DNA from: Prochlorococcus marinus str. MIT 0912
GTDB lineage: Bacteria > Cyanobacteriota > Cyanobacteriia > PCC-6307 > Cyanobiaceae
Direction of reading: 5' to 3'
DNA: 64,000 nucleotides
NCBI RefSeq assembly: GCF_027359595.1
Contig: NZ_CP114783.1
Span: forward strand, 930,001-994,000
This document shows positions 32,931 to 43,034 of the stretch, one piece after another. The number at the start of each line of letters is the position of its first letter. Position 1 is the stretch's first letter. A program made the position numbers and the translations under genes. Under the pieces are notes generated by a model. That model saw only the letters and a list, made by a program, of their open reading frames with translations, searched no databases and was not told where the DNA came from.

Positions 32931-35714
32931 TCAATCTAAATTATGTCTTTCAGTAGCTGGATTAATAAGTTCATGATTTTTTTCTTTTGCTTGATTAATA
33001 TCTTCAGCTTCACAAACTGGAAATCTATCCATTAGTTTCATCGCTGCCTTGGCATTATTTCTGAGTTGCCTACTCACAGACTCGCAATAGGGAATCTGTG
33101 AAAGTAAATCATTTGTTCTTCTTAAAATTCTTACGACATCCCCCTCATCCAAGGAAGTATTTGAAATTAAATCAGTCCAAGTACTTCCTCGAGCCCAGGC
33201 TTCTACTAAACCCATTAATTCTGAACTCCATAGGATTGGGACTTCTATACCAAATCGTTCTTGAACTCTAAACAATTCTCTTCGAATATTTGATAAATCA
33301 TTAAATGCTTCATCTGCAACTGCACTTGGAATAAATCCAGACCATAAATCAGGACGATTTACTTCAGTAACAATTGATTGAATAACACTAGCTAATTCTA
33401 CTGGTGTTAGTTCATCAAGATGTCCACTCATCAAAACCAATCCCAACCATAATTCATTTTCACCTCTTAAAGATCCAATGCCTCTCCCGACTTCAGTTGG
33501 ATTTAAATCGTCCAAGCATCCGAAGTGGTTTAGTACTTTAATTAGTGATAAGAAAGTTTCCCAATGACGATTAGACCTGTCGTAAAGTAGCTGCTCACGT
33601 TCATGTATTTCAATACCTAGTTCATCCATTTTTCGTCTATGTTTCTTTAATTTTTTCTTATCACCCCATCGATGAGCTGGCTGAATCAATAATTCATCAT
33701 CTAGAGATTTAACTAATTTAGCTTGAGATAAAACTTCGCTAGCAAGATCGTATTGAGCCGTTCTCATGTCATTTTTATGAGCCAAATTTGAAATTATTGA
33801 AGCTGTTTCATTACTTAGTAAATCACCATGATGTATTTCACCTAATCTACTAATTTCAGGAGTTGTAAGATGTGATACGTCTAAGCATGTTAATTCAGCA
33901 TAGAGGCTAACAACTTCCTTGCAAGCAATAAGTATCCAAATATTTTCATCTGTTAAGCATAACAATTGAGATTGTCTCTCTCCTTTTTGGATTTTTTGAA
34001 CAATGACTGCAGGTGTAACTTTGCCTCGTAATTGTGCTGTCTTAAGACTTATGAGAGTTCCATTATTTGCAAATTCTAAGGCTAAGGTCAATTCATTTGA
34101 TAAGGTTTCTGCTGATTGTTTTTGGAGAATTTTTAATAGCCTTCTTTCTTCCTTTAGATGACTTTTAATTTTCTCATATCTTTCAAAATCTGACCATGGT
34201 ATTTCCTCTGAAAAAGTTTTATAATTTTTAAACTCTTCTTTTAATCTGGACAACTCTTCTTCTTCTTCAACAAAATCCAAGCTCGCCAAGTATCTACTAA
34301 AGCTTCTCTCTATCAATTCTTTTGATTTATCTAATTCATAACGCTGTAATAAATTCAATACCATGCCGTAGCTAGGTGTGAATTGACTAATCAGTGGATC
34401 AGCTGGACTGGTGGCTAATTGACCAGCTTCTCGAACCCCTTCGAACCGAGTTTGTACAGTGACCACATAGCCTCTAGAGTCCAGACCTCTTCTTCCAGCC
34501 CTACCAGCCATTTGTAAGAATTCACTCCCCATTAATTGACGATGTCCATTATCTGATCTCTTCGACAAGGTAGATATAATTGTGCTTCTCGCAGGCATAT
34601 TGATTCCTGCAGCTAAGGTTTCAGTTGCAAAAACAACCTTTATCAATCCCTCTTGAAATAATTCCTCAATCAACTCCTTCCATGCAGGAAGAACTCCTGC
34701 ATGATGAGATGCGATTCCATTAAATAAAGCTTTTATATGTAAATCATCTCTCAAACCTTCTGAATTCAAAATTGTATATTTTTCAAATCGATCTTGAATT
34801 GATTTTCTCTCTTCTTGGTTCACTAAACAAGTGCTAGCTATTGCTTTCACAGCCTTGTCACAACCACGACGACTAAATATGAAATATATAGCGGGTAACA
34901 TATTTCTTTCTGCCAACTTAGATATAACAAAGCCCAATGAAGGAGAGTCAGGTTGAGTAGGCTTTGATAGGCGACCTCTCTTTTTATGTGATTTTGTTGG
35001 GCGCCAAATCTTACAGTTTGGATGTAATCCAGTTCCTTTTTCATTGAGTAATGGATGAAGTCCCTTAGCACTACAAAAATTAAATTCCAAGGGAACTGGT
35101 CTTAAATCACTCGATATCAAATCTGTGGGTCCGTGAACTTGCTCAATCCAATCAGTTAATTGACCTGCATTGGCAACGGTTGCCGATAGAGCAACGAACT
35201 GAACAGATTTAGGACAATGAATAATTGACTCCTCCCACACTGTTCCTCTATGAGCATCATTCATGTAATGACATTCATCAAGAACAACAGTTTCTACATC
35301 AAGTAAGAGATCATCATTTCTATCTGCTGCTGCGTATAGCATATTTCTAAAAATTTCAGTAGTCATCACAAGAATCGAAGCCTCTCTATTCAGGCTTAAA
35401 TCACCTGTTAAAAGGCCCACATTGCTTGAACCAAATTGATTCCTAAAGTCTCTTAACTTTTGATTAGACAAAGCTTTTAAAGGCGTTGTATAGAACACCT
35501 TATTTCCATGAGAAATCGCTCTATAAATTGCATACTCTCCTATTAATGTTTTTCCAGATCCAGTAGGGGCACTGACAACTACAGAATGCCCTTGATTGAG
35601 TGAATCAATTGCTTTAAGTTGAAATTCATCCAATTCAAAAGGAAAGATTTCCTTTGGATTTAAATTGTTTGAGAGGATTTCGTTCTCAGACGTATCTCTT
35701 TCTGATGAAGTCAT
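32931..35714 (-). CDS. Ski2/Mtr4-like DExH RNA helicase
   Basis: A 927-residue superfamily 2 helicase. I use ATG 35714, which has AGGA seven bases upstream; a TTG at 35720 adds two residues. The motifs (counted from ATG 35714) are Walker A VSAPTGSGKTLIGEYA near 47, DECHYMND near 136 (DECH box), SATVAN, and the motif VI QMAGRAGRRG near 396. The C-terminal third resembles the DSHCT/helical bundle of Ski2 and Mtr4, which in eukaryotes feed RNA to the exosome. In cyanobacteria the role is presumably RNA turnover or rRNA processing. It is divergent from bioF. Confidence 0.92.
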   Translation of the reverse strand: MTSSERDTSENEILSNNLNPKEIFPFELDEFQLKAIDSLNQGHSVVVSAPTGSGKTLIGEYAIYRAISHGNKVFYTTPLKALSNQKLRDFRNQFGSSNVGLLTGDLSLNREASILVMTTEIFRNMLYAAADRNDDLLLDVETVVLDECHYMNDAHRGTVWEESIIHCPKSVQFVALSATVANAGQLTDWIEQVHGPTDLISSDLRPVPLEFNFCSAKGLHPLLNEKGTGLHPNCKIWRPTKSHKKRGRLSKPTQPDSPSLGFVISKLAERNMLPAIYFIFSRRGCDKAVKAIASTCLVNQEERKSIQDRFEKYTILNSEGLRDDLHIKALFNGIASHHAGVLPAWKELIEELFQEGLIKVVFATETLAAGINMPARSTIISTLSKRSDNGHRQLMGSEFLQMAGRAGRRGLDSRGYVVTVQTRFEGVREAGQLATSPADPLISQFTPSYGMVLNLLQRYELDKSKELIERSFSRYLASLDFVEEEEELSRLKEEFKNYKTFSEEIPWSDFERYEKIKSHLKEERRLLKILQKQSAETLSNELTLALEFANNGTLISLKTAQLRGKVTPAVIVQKIQKGERQSQLLCLTDENIWILIACKEVVSLYAELTCLDVSHLTTPEISRLGEIHHGDLLSNETASIISNLAHKNDMRTAQYDLASEVLSQAKLVKSLDDELLIQPAHRWGDKKKLKKHRRKMDELGIEIHEREQLLYDRSNRHWETFLSLIKVLNHFGCLDDLNPTEVGRGIGSLRGENELWLGLVLMSGHLDELTPVELASVIQSIVTEVNRPDLWSGFIPSAVADEAFNDLSNIRRELFRVQERFGIEVPILWSSELMGLVEAWARGSTWTDLISNTSLDEGDVVRILRRTNDLLSQIPYCESVSRQLRNNAKAAMKLMDRFPVCEAEDINQAKEKNHELINPATERHNLD

Positions 35715-35843
35715 TACCAAATCCTATAGGAATATTCTATGAGCACATGATTTTTGACGTGGATACATAATAAAATCAAGAAACCAAAGAAAAAATGTTA
35801 AGCCAAAACCCAACTCTTCAAACACAGCAGACAAAACAACAAT

Positions 35844-36986
35844 ATGTCTAAAATCCCTAACTCTAGAATTCGTAAACTTAGAACTTGGGTTCCAGGGAAA
35901 AGGTCATCAGAATTGATTGGTGTAGATGAAAATAAAAATCAAATAACTTTAATTGACCTAGCAAGTAATGACTATTTAGATCTAGCAAGACATCCATTAT
36001 TAATTGAGGCAGCTAGAAATAGCTTAGAAACTGATGGAGTTGGTTCTGGAGGATCAAGATTTATTACTGGTAGTAGAAATATTCATCAAAAACTTGAAAC
36101 CAAGATTGCTGAATGGCTTGATCGTGAGATTGTCCTGCTTTACCCGAGTGGTTTCCAAGCTAATCTGGCTGCAGTCTTGGCTCTTACTGATCGTCATACT
36201 CCTGTTATTTGTGATCGTCTAATACATCATTCACTGCTTGTTGGAATTAAAGCAAGTGGAGCAAAGCTAATTAGATTCAAGCACAACAATTTATCTGAAC
36301 TAGAAAGGCTTTTAAAAAAATCTAGACAAAGCAATTCTCAAAAACAACCTTTAGTAATTACTGAAAGCCTTTTTAGTATGGAGGGTACAACAGCACCCAT
36401 AAAAGAAATTTCAAGACTATGCATTAAGTATGATTCAAAGTTATTGATAGACGAAGCTCATGCTTTTGGCGTTATGGGTCCAGAAGGAAGAGGAGAATCA
36501 TTTGGAATCAAAGAACCAAAATCAATTATCAGTGGGACCTTCGGGAAGGCATTTGGAAGTGGGGGAGCATTTCTAGCAACAGACAAGATGACAGGAGAAA
36601 ATTTAATACAAAACTGTGGGGCATTTCGCTATACAACTGCTTTAGCCCCTCCACTTTGTGCAAGTGCTTTAGCCGCGTTAAATCTAATTAAAAGCAACCC
36701 TGGTTGGGGTTGCGAACTGAAAGAGAAATCAATAGCTTTAAGAGACAGATTGTCTCAAATTGGGTGGCAACGACCTGTTGGGGAAGGTCCAATAATCTCC
36801 ATAATTCTAGGTTCAGACGAATTAGCCATGGATTATCAGGAAAGACTTGAGGCCCAAGGCCTTCTAACTGTTGGGATCCGTCCACCAACTGTCCCTGAAG
36901 GTAAATCTAGACTCAGGTTGGTGATCAGGCGAAATACGCCTGTTCAGGCCTTCGAAAGACTTATCGAAGTTCTTAAAAATAAATGA
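35844..36986 (+). CDS. bioF: 8-amino-7-oxononanoate synthase
   Basis: The first committed biotin-ring enzyme, a PLP-dependent condensation of pimeloyl-ACP with alanine. The 380-residue protein has the PLP Lys235 in SGTFGKAFGSGGAF, LIDEAHAFGVMGPEGRG near 201-217 and DGVGSGGSRFITGS near 64-77. It opens the biotin operon bioF-bioK-bioC-bioD-bioA. Its stop overlaps the bioK start by four bases. Confidence 0.95.
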   Translation: MSKIPNSRIRKLRTWVPGKRSSELIGVDENKNQITLIDLASNDYLDLARHPLLIEAARNSLETDGVGSGGSRFITGSRNIHQKLETKIAEWLDREIVLLYPSGFQANLAAVLALTDRHTPVICDRLIHHSLLVGIKASGAKLIRFKHNNLSELERLLKKSRQSNSQKQPLVITESLFSMEGTTAPIKEISRLCIKYDSKLLIDEAHAFGVMGPEGRGESFGIKEPKSIISGTFGKAFGSGGAFLATDKMTGENLIQNCGAFRYTTALAPPLCASALAALNLIKSNPGWGCELKEKSIALRDRLSQIGWQRPVGEGPIISIILGSDELAMDYQERLEAQGLLTVGIRPPTVPEGKSRLRLVIRRNTPVQAFERLIEVLKNK

Positions 36987-37711
36987 AAGAAATAATTGCT
37001 ATGCACGGCTGGGCTGGTGATAGTCATCAATGGTCAAATTGGGAAAAGATATTTAAAAGTTGTGATTGGGAGTGGCAAACTTCTGAACGTGGATATAAAA
37101 ATATAAGTCCTCATATACCCAAATGGAATAACAACTCAAATCAAGTTGAGCTTAAAAGAGTTGCTATATGTCACTCTCTTGGTTCACATTTGATAGATAA
37201 AGAAATCTTACACTCAGCTACCCATGTTGTATTAATCAATAGTTTCAGTCGTTTTATTCCAAACAGCAAAGAGGATCGCCCTACAAAACTAGCTCTCAAC
37301 AGGATGATGAATAAAATTAATACGCCTAATGAAGCATCTATGTTAAGAAAATTTTATATAAAAGCTTATAAACCAAATGACATAGATATTAAGTCATCCG
37401 AATCAAAACTCATTCATATATCAGATTCAGGAAGGTTGAAACTAAAAAATGATTTAAAACTTCTTATGAATTCTGATTCTCTACCAATTGGCTTAAAAAA
37501 TTCTGCTAAAGTACTTATTGTTAACAGTCAACAAGACTATATTTTATCTAATCAAACGAAAGCGCAGCTAGCTGAAGATTTAAAAAACCACTTAGAGACC
37601 ATACCCAAAATAATCAACCTTCAAGACGACGGGCATTTCATCACAAAAATTAAAAATATCAAAAAAGTCAAACACTGGCTAGAATTTGAACATGCAAAAA
37701 ACATGGTCTAG
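36983..37711 (+). CDS. bioK: Pimeloyl-ACP methyl ester esterase, BioK type
   Basis: A 242-residue alpha/beta hydrolase that should free pimeloyl-ACP from its methyl ester, the job BioH does in E. coli. The likely triad is Ser65 (in CHSLGSH), Asp185 (NSQQDYI) and His218 (DDGHFI). The nucleophile elbow has C-H-S-L-G rather than G-x-S-x-G. Position between bioF and bioC and the N-terminal MHGWAGDSHQW match the BioK esterases described from marine Synechococcus and Prochlorococcus. It is divergent from BioH and BioG at sequence level. It overlaps bioF by 4 bases and bioC by 20. Confidence 0.85.
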   Translation: MKEIIAMHGWAGDSHQWSNWEKIFKSCDWEWQTSERGYKNISPHIPKWNNNSNQVELKRVAICHSLGSHLIDKEILHSATHVVLINSFSRFIPNSKEDRPTKLALNRMMNKINTPNEASMLRKFYIKAYKPNDIDIKSSESKLIHISDSGRLKLKNDLKLLMNSDSLPIGLKNSAKVLIVNSQQDYILSNQTKAQLAEDLKNHLETIPKIINLQDDGHFITKIKNIKKVKHWLEFEHAKNMV

Positions 37712-38447
37712 CCAAGTTAATAAAAACTTTAACGAAGCTGCATTAAGTTATAACGAATCAGCCTCAATTCAAAAAAGTACTGCTTTAAAACTTGCAAAAA
37801 TATGTTCTCATCATTCAATCAAACATGGACTATGGGTTGACCTTGGTGCTGGCACTGGACTACTAGCTAAATCATTAGAAGATCTACATCCAAACCAATA
37901 TGTAGTGAGATTGGATAATTCTAAAAAGATGATTGATCAACATTCAGAAAAGTGTGTTAAACAAATTTGGGATTTAAATAATGGGTTACCTAAGTGGTCT
38001 AAAAAACCAAATTTATTAGCTTCAAGTTTTGTTTTACATTGGCTTGATAATCCACAGAAGAAACTTAAGGAATGGTTGAATTCTCTAAGTTTAGATGGAT
38101 GGATTGCTTTGGCAGTCCCAATCAAGGGAAGTTTTCCAGAATGGTATGCCGCTGCAGAAAAGGCAAATTTAACATGTACAGCTCTTGATTTACCATCCTA
38201 CGACTCACTAATTAGAGTCGTTCCGAAACAAAATATTTTATATAATAAAATTGAAGTTATCAAACAAACAGCTAACAAGGCGACTTCTTTATTAAAACCG
38301 ATGGTCAAGGTCGGAGCACAAAGTAGTCAGAAGGAACAATTAAGTGTTTCAGATTGGCGACATCTATTGTCTTTTTGGCCAATTTCCAACAACGATAAAC
38401 AAGTAAGCCTTAGTTGGTCAATTCAGTTTCTCTTAATAAAGCGATGA
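37692..38447 (+). CDS. bioC: Malonyl-ACP O-methyltransferase
   Basis: Methylates malonyl-ACP so that fatty-acid synthesis can build pimelate. I choose ATG 37692 (MQKTWSSQVNKNFNEAA), 251 residues, although an upstream TTG at 37686 is in frame. The SAM-binding Gly loop VDLGAGTGLLAKSL lies near 49 and the post-II region SSFVLHWLDNP near 112. It overlaps the end of bioK by 20 bases, and its stop overlaps the bioD ATG. Confidence 0.92.
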   Translation: MQKTWSSQVNKNFNEAALSYNESASIQKSTALKLAKICSHHSIKHGLWVDLGAGTGLLAKSLEDLHPNQYVVRLDNSKKMIDQHSEKCVKQIWDLNNGLPKWSKKPNLLASSFVLHWLDNPQKKLKEWLNSLSLDGWIALAVPIKGSFPEWYAAAEKANLTCTALDLPSYDSLIRVVPKQNILYNKIEVIKQTANKATSLLKPMVKVGAQSSQKEQLSVSDWRHLLSFWPISNNDKQVSLSWSIQFLLIKR

Positions 38448-39094
38448 GTGTTTTCAAAAAAAGAATTATTATTTGTGGTACTGATACAGATGTAGGTAAA
38501 ACGATAGTTAGTAGTTTTTTCGTCCAAGGTCTTAAAGGTATCTATTGGAAACCCATTCAAAGTGGAACAGAGGAAGGTACAGATACAAAAACTGTTTGCA
38601 ATCTATTAAAACTTGAACCTAACCGCTATCTTTCTGAAAGATACAAATTCAAGGCTCCTGTCTCTCCACATTGGGCAGCCGAACAAGAATCTGGTTTTAT
38701 TGAACAAAGCAATTTAAAATTACCTGACCTAGATGAATTAATAATAATCGAGACTGCAGGTGGTTTAATGGTTCCTTTAAATAGAGATTTGCTACAAATA
38801 GACCAATTAGAGGTTTGGGGAGCTCCAATAATTCTTGTAGCCAGGACCGGTCTTGGCACTCTCAATCACACTTTATTAAGTCTAGAAGCCTTGAAACATA
38901 GAAATTTAGATGTATTAGGAATAGTATTAAACGGCCCTCCTCACAAAGACAACCCGAAGACTTTAGAGCAATTTGGAGATACTAAAATTCTTGCAATTCT
39001 TCCTATTTTTGACGAAGTCAATGCAAAAGTACTCTCAAAAGAGTGGCATAAACAGCAACTAGATCAAAAGCTTAGAAAATATATTCGAAATTAA
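38444..39094 (+). CDS. bioD: Dethiobiotin synthetase
   Basis: Closes the ureido ring of dethiobiotin with CO2 and ATP. I choose ATG 38444, which overlaps the bioC stop (ATGA) and begins MSVFKKRIIICGTDTDVGKT; a frame start at 38414 lies inside bioC and adds 10 unlikely residues. The 216-residue protein has the P-loop GTDTDVGKT near 12-20, KPIQSGTEEGTDT near 37, ETAGGLMVPLN near 105 and the late NGPP. It is the fourth gene of the operon. Confidence 0.95.
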   Translation: MSVFKKRIIICGTDTDVGKTIVSSFFVQGLKGIYWKPIQSGTEEGTDTKTVCNLLKLEPNRYLSERYKFKAPVSPHWAAEQESGFIEQSNLKLPDLDELIIIETAGGLMVPLNRDLLQIDQLEVWGAPIILVARTGLGTLNHTLLSLEALKHRNLDVLGIVLNGPPHKDNPKTLEQFGDTKILAILPIFDEVNAKVLSKEWHKQQLDQKLRKYIRN

Positions 39095-39145
39095 ATTTTT
39101 ATTTTTTTCTTAATCAAAAGATTATTTTGACTCGAATCAAGTTAA

Positions 39146-40471
39146 ATGAAACAAGAGGGAAAACTAAATTTGATGAATGAGAAAGAAAATTCAAATCAAA
39201 CCATTCAGAATCCTCATATATGGCCACCATTCACACAACTTACATCTTCCAAACCTCAATTATTGGTTGAAAAAGCCAAAGGTGCCCTTTTACTTCCCAA
39301 AGACACAGCACCAATAATCGATGGCATAAGTAGCTGGTGGGTCACTCTTCATGGTCATGCAAATGAATATATTGCTAAGGCTATCGCAAATCAAGCAGAG
39401 CAATTAGAACAAATTATTTTTGCAGATTTCACACATCCTCAAGCTGAGCTATTAGCTAATCGACTAAGTAAATTAACAGGTCTAGAAAAGTTATTCTTTT
39501 CAGATAATGGCTCTACAGCAGTAGAAGTAGCTTTAAAAATGGCTCGTCAATGGTGGAAAAATAAAGGTGATAATAGATCTCAAATTATTGCATTCGAAGG
39601 TGCCTACCATGGAGATACATTTGGAGCAATGGCAGTAGGTGAACGAAATATATTTAGCGAGCCTTTTGATCAAATGCTATTTCCTGTCAGCAGAGTCCCT
39701 TGGCCAGAGACATGGTGGGGCGATGTAGATTTTGAGAAACGAGAAAAGGAGATTTTAGAAACTCTTGATCATCTCTTGCAGACACCAACTATTGCGGTAA
39801 TTCTTGAGCCATTAGTGCAAGGGGCTGGCGGGATGAGAATGGTTCGTTCAGAATTTCTAGTAGAAGTCGAAAAAAGAATTCGCCATGCTGATTCTTTACT
39901 TATTACAGATGAGGTATTAACTGGCTTTGGAAGATGTGGAAAACTATTTGCTTTTCAAAGAGCAGGGTTAAAGCCAGACCTAATATCACTCTCAAAAGGG
40001 TTGACAGGTGGATTCCTTCCAATGGGAGTTACTATGTCCAGCAAAAGGATTTCTGAAGGTTTTCTTGGGGAAAATCCAAAGAAAACTTTCTGGCACGGTC
40101 ATAGTTTCACAGCCAACCCATTAGGATGCGCAGCTGCTAATGCAAGCTTAGATCTTTTAGAAAAATCCCCTCAAAAATATTTGAATTTCGAATCACGTCA
40201 TCAAGCTCATCTAGAAAAAATAATTAAAGATCCAAGAATTGAATGTCCAAGGATTACAGGAACCATTGCTGCTTTTAATATTAAAGTAAAAGGTAAAAAA
40301 GGATATTTAAGTTCAGTAGGAAAAATCATGAAAGCAAGTGCATTGAAGGTTGGTGTTTTCATTCGGCCATTAGGAGATGTAGTTTATCTAATGCCACCAC
40401 TGTGTATTACAGATGAAGAACTAGAAAAATGCTATTTTGGAATCCAAGAGGGCTTAAATGCTCTATCCTAG
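39146..40471 (+). CDS. bioA: Adenosylmethionine-8-amino-7-oxononanoate transaminase
   Basis: Transfers an amino group from S-adenosylmethionine to form 7,8-diaminopelargonate. The 441-residue PLP class III transaminase has PLP Lys284 in SLSKGLTGGFLPMG, the substrate-site SSWWVTLHGH near 62-71 and LLITDEVLTGFGRCGK near 251-266. It ends the biotin operon after a 51-base gap from bioD. bioB, the final enzyme, is not in this window. Confidence 0.96.
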   Translation: MKQEGKLNLMNEKENSNQTIQNPHIWPPFTQLTSSKPQLLVEKAKGALLLPKDTAPIIDGISSWWVTLHGHANEYIAKAIANQAEQLEQIIFADFTHPQAELLANRLSKLTGLEKLFFSDNGSTAVEVALKMARQWWKNKGDNRSQIIAFEGAYHGDTFGAMAVGERNIFSEPFDQMLFPVSRVPWPETWWGDVDFEKREKEILETLDHLLQTPTIAVILEPLVQGAGGMRMVRSEFLVEVEKRIRHADSLLITDEVLTGFGRCGKLFAFQRAGLKPDLISLSKGLTGGFLPMGVTMSSKRISEGFLGENPKKTFWHGHSFTANPLGCAAANASLDLLEKSPQKYLNFESRHQAHLEKIIKDPRIECPRITGTIAAFNIKVKGKKGYLSSVGKIMKASALKVGVFIRPLGDVVYLMPPLCITDEELEKCYFGIQEGLNALS

Positions 40472-40529
40472 AATTCCTTCTTACGAAGATTCTAAGCACT
40501 TAGCTATTTAAATATTTCTGAAATTAAAC

Positions 40530-40970
40530 TTACATCAACCAACTTGGAGTGAAATTCAAGTTTCCGCCTCTTAAAAAAGCTATAAACACTCCTAAAGCAA
40601 GGCTCAAGAAAATAGAGGTGATCAAAAGAAGAAGTGAAAACAGTTCTCCTCCTGATAATGGTCGTCTTACTCCTATCGATTTAGAAAATTGTACAGGTTG
40701 TATATTCTTAAAGTAAGGTTCTTTTTTTTGACTTATAAGATAATTCTTTTTTTCTATATATAAGTCATAGTTTGCCCTTAAGACAGGATCACTTAATAAA
40801 TCATAAGCCTCACAAACATTTTGAAATTGCTTTGTCGCTTCATCACTTGGCAGAGATGTCGTATCCGGATGAAGTTGCTTACTTAATTGACGAAAAGCTT
40901 TTCTAAGCTCTGCGTTATTGGCAGAGGTAGAAACACCAAGCAGTTCGTAACAATTAAAGGAAGGAGTCAA
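40530..40970 (-). CDS. Membrane-anchored J-domain protein
   Basis: A 146-residue protein with an N-terminal J domain (residues about 6-70) and HPD at 34-36, the motif that stimulates Hsp70 ATPases. A hydrophobic segment near 109-131 (FSLLLLITSIFLSLALGVFI) suggests a C-terminal anchor with the J domain in the cytoplasm. The DnaJ zinc-finger and C-terminal domains are absent. The start TTG 40970 has no clear ribosome site but starts the conserved fold. It is convergent with bioA and divergent from rsmG. It may recruit the divergent Hsp70 at 1.3 kb, but that is speculation. Confidence 0.85.
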   Translation of the reverse strand: MTPSFNCYELLGVSTSANNAELRKAFRQLSKQLHPDTTSLPSDEATKQFQNVCEAYDLLSDPVLRANYDLYIEKKNYLISQKKEPYFKNIQPVQFSKSIGVRRPLSGGELFSLLLLITSIFLSLALGVFIAFLRGGNLNFTPSWLM

Positions 40971-41048
40971 CTAAAGAAAATATGATCTAATAATGTATAG
41001 ATTTTATCTAAATATCTCAGGACTGACTATTCCAAAAAACAATTCAAA

Positions 41049-41795
41049 ATGTCTATTGATACAAACAACAAAGAATCAAATCATCGCATGATATGGAATG
41101 AGCTTAAATGGTTGCCAAGTGAAGAACAATTAGCTCAATTTATCCATTTGCAAGATTTACTTAAAGAATGGAATAAGAAAACCAACCTTACTCGTTTAGT
41201 TGATGGAGATGATTTCTGGACTGCACAAGTATGTGATAGCTTGTTGCCACTTAATGAAGAACTTCAATACCCTGAACTTTCTCGGAAATACATAGACATT
41301 GGTTCTGGGTGTGGATTTCCTGGTATAGCCATAGCCATAGCAATGCCAAATTCAAATATCACTCTTTTAGATTCCTCAAGTAAAAAAACGACTTTTCTGA
41401 AAGAAGTTTCTAAAGAAATTGGATTGAATTCTCGTATAACAGTCGTAAATGAACGGGCTGAGACAGCGGGAAGGGATCCAATCTTTCGAAGTAATTTTGA
41501 TTATGCAATCGCAAGAGCAGTTGCTTCTGCAAATGTAGTAGCAGAATATCTCGTACCTTTTTTAAATTCGACAGGTCAAGCGCTCATATTCAAAGGAGGC
41601 TGGAGTGAAGAAGAGGAGCAAATACTAACAAAAGCTTTAATTAAACTAAATGCAGAAATCCAACGAACACATAAATTCTTACTCCCTAATAATCGCGGTA
41701 TTAGAAATATTATTAGAATTAGTTCTATTCAAAAATGTCCTAATCAATATCCTAGATCAGTTGGCAAACCCAGAAAACAGCCTTTAGGTTACTAA
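41049..41795 (+). CDS. rsmG: 16S rRNA (guanine527-N7)-methyltransferase
   Basis: A 248-residue RsmG (GidB) with the SAM motif YIDIGSGCGFPGIAIAI near 77-93, preceded by the family motif WNKKTNLTRLVDGDDFW near 41-57, and later RAVASANVVAEY. It methylates G527 in the 530 loop of 16S rRNA. It stands alone between the J-protein gene and the convergent aldo/keto reductase, whose stop overlaps its own by four bases. Confidence 0.94.
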   Translation: MSIDTNNKESNHRMIWNELKWLPSEEQLAQFIHLQDLLKEWNKKTNLTRLVDGDDFWTAQVCDSLLPLNEELQYPELSRKYIDIGSGCGFPGIAIAIAMPNSNITLLDSSSKKTTFLKEVSKEIGLNSRITVVNERAETAGRDPIFRSNFDYAIARAVASANVVAEYLVPFLNSTGQALIFKGGWSEEEEQILTKALIKLNAEIQRTHKFLLPNNRGIRNIIRISSIQKCPNQYPRSVGKPRKQPLGY

Positions 41796-43018
41796 ATCCC
41801 CCATAATCTATCTCTTCTTTCTCCCCCCAATCTATCTTTCAATTTTCTAAGTATAAAAGGTATTTCAGAGCTCCACGGGCTATTGATCAAAACTTTTTTC
41901 AAGTCATTTTCGCTCACTTCACAATCCAAACAATCTGCGTTTGAGCCTGGGAACCAATGTCCTCCTCTACCTAAAAGACCATAACGATCTTTAGCAAAGC
42001 TTTCCATATCCCAAGCCTCCAATAAATTATTTAGCCATAGCAAAATAGGTATATTAATCTCTCCTGGAGTCTGGTCCCAAACAGGCAAACCTATCTTCCA
42101 AGTAGTCAACCATGACTCCCCAAGCGACTTGTATGAGGCATTAACTAATCTTTTATCTATAATATTTATTAAACTATGCATTGTATCCATTTTAGAGATT
42201 GCACTTAAATGAATATCTAGATCTTCAGGCTGTGACGCTCCAACACTTAATGTATGAATTCTTTTATCCCTCAAACAAAACAGATCATTAAATTCTATAG
42301 GGTGCAAAGGACTACACAAATCTAAAAGTTTCAATGACGGTGAATGTAAATGGCCGCCCTTATCAGTAGGACTTATAATGAAAACTCCCATATCATTAGC
42401 ATTCGCTGCTTGTAAAGCCTTTTCGTTTTCCTGACGTATGAAATACCAATGCAAGTTAACATAATCAAAAAGTCCTGTTTCAATTGTTTTTATGATCAAG
42501 TCAACGTTTGCATGAGTTGAGAAGCCAACATGACCAACAAGACCATCTTTTTGCCATTGACGAACAATCTGTAGACATCCGTTTGGACGAATAGTCATAT
42601 CTAAGTGCTCAGGAATATTGATACCATGAATAGCTAATAAATCAATTTTTTGAGAACCTAATCTACTCATACTCAACTCAAGTTCTTGCTCAAATATAGA
42701 AGGGTCATTATTTGGCGGGATTTTCGTTTGCAATATTCTTTTTGGGTCATCAAGTTGACCGAAGGCCCAGCCTATCTGGCGCTCTGATGTTCCATAATGA
42801 CGAGCAGTTTCTATATGATGCATGCCTTTTTGAGACGCATACTTAATAGTTTTTCGCAAGACGTCTTGTTGTTGATTATGAATTTCTTTAGGATCTAAAT
42901 CCTTCCAACTTTGTTGAAAGCGCATCCCGCCAAGAGATAAGACTGGCATCTGAATCTCTGTTCGACCAAATCTTCGAGTAGGTATTGCAATGTTTTTACT
43001 ATCTTTAATTCTTGACAC
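41792..43018 (-). CDS. Aldo/keto reductase with C-terminal extension
   Basis: A 408-residue NADPH-type oxidoreductase. The tetrad positions look like Tyr75 (IETARHYGTSE), Lys99 (LQTKIPP) and His131 (LAIHGIN); the usual Asp five residues before Tyr is Glu70. A C-terminal region of about 100 residues follows the barrel and ends with a two-Cys ADCLDCE segment, recalling but not matching the ferredoxin-like tail of some family members. The gene starts with GTG 43018 and lies 16 bases after the ferredoxin gene stop, so the two likely work together. Confidence 0.86.
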   Translation of the reverse strand: MSRIKDSKNIAIPTRRFGRTEIQMPVLSLGGMRFQQSWKDLDPKEIHNQQQDVLRKTIKYASQKGMHHIETARHYGTSERQIGWAFGQLDDPKRILQTKIPPNNDPSIFEQELELSMSRLGSQKIDLLAIHGINIPEHLDMTIRPNGCLQIVRQWQKDGLVGHVGFSTHANVDLIIKTIETGLFDYVNLHWYFIRQENEKALQAANANDMGVFIISPTDKGGHLHSPSLKLLDLCSPLHPIEFNDLFCLRDKRIHTLSVGASQPEDLDIHLSAISKMDTMHSLINIIDKRLVNASYKSLGESWLTTWKIGLPVWDQTPGEINIPILLWLNNLLEAWDMESFAKDRYGLLGRGGHWFPGSNADCLDCEVSENDLKKVLINSPWSSEIPFILRKLKDRLGGERRDRLWGI

Positions 43019-43034
43019 TTCTTATATTTAAAAA

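Noticed and set aside
40472-40494. Inverted repeat after bioA as terminator
   Set aside because: The stem AGAAT..CTTC/GAAGATTCT has a bulge and no U-run follows, so termination cannot be supported.
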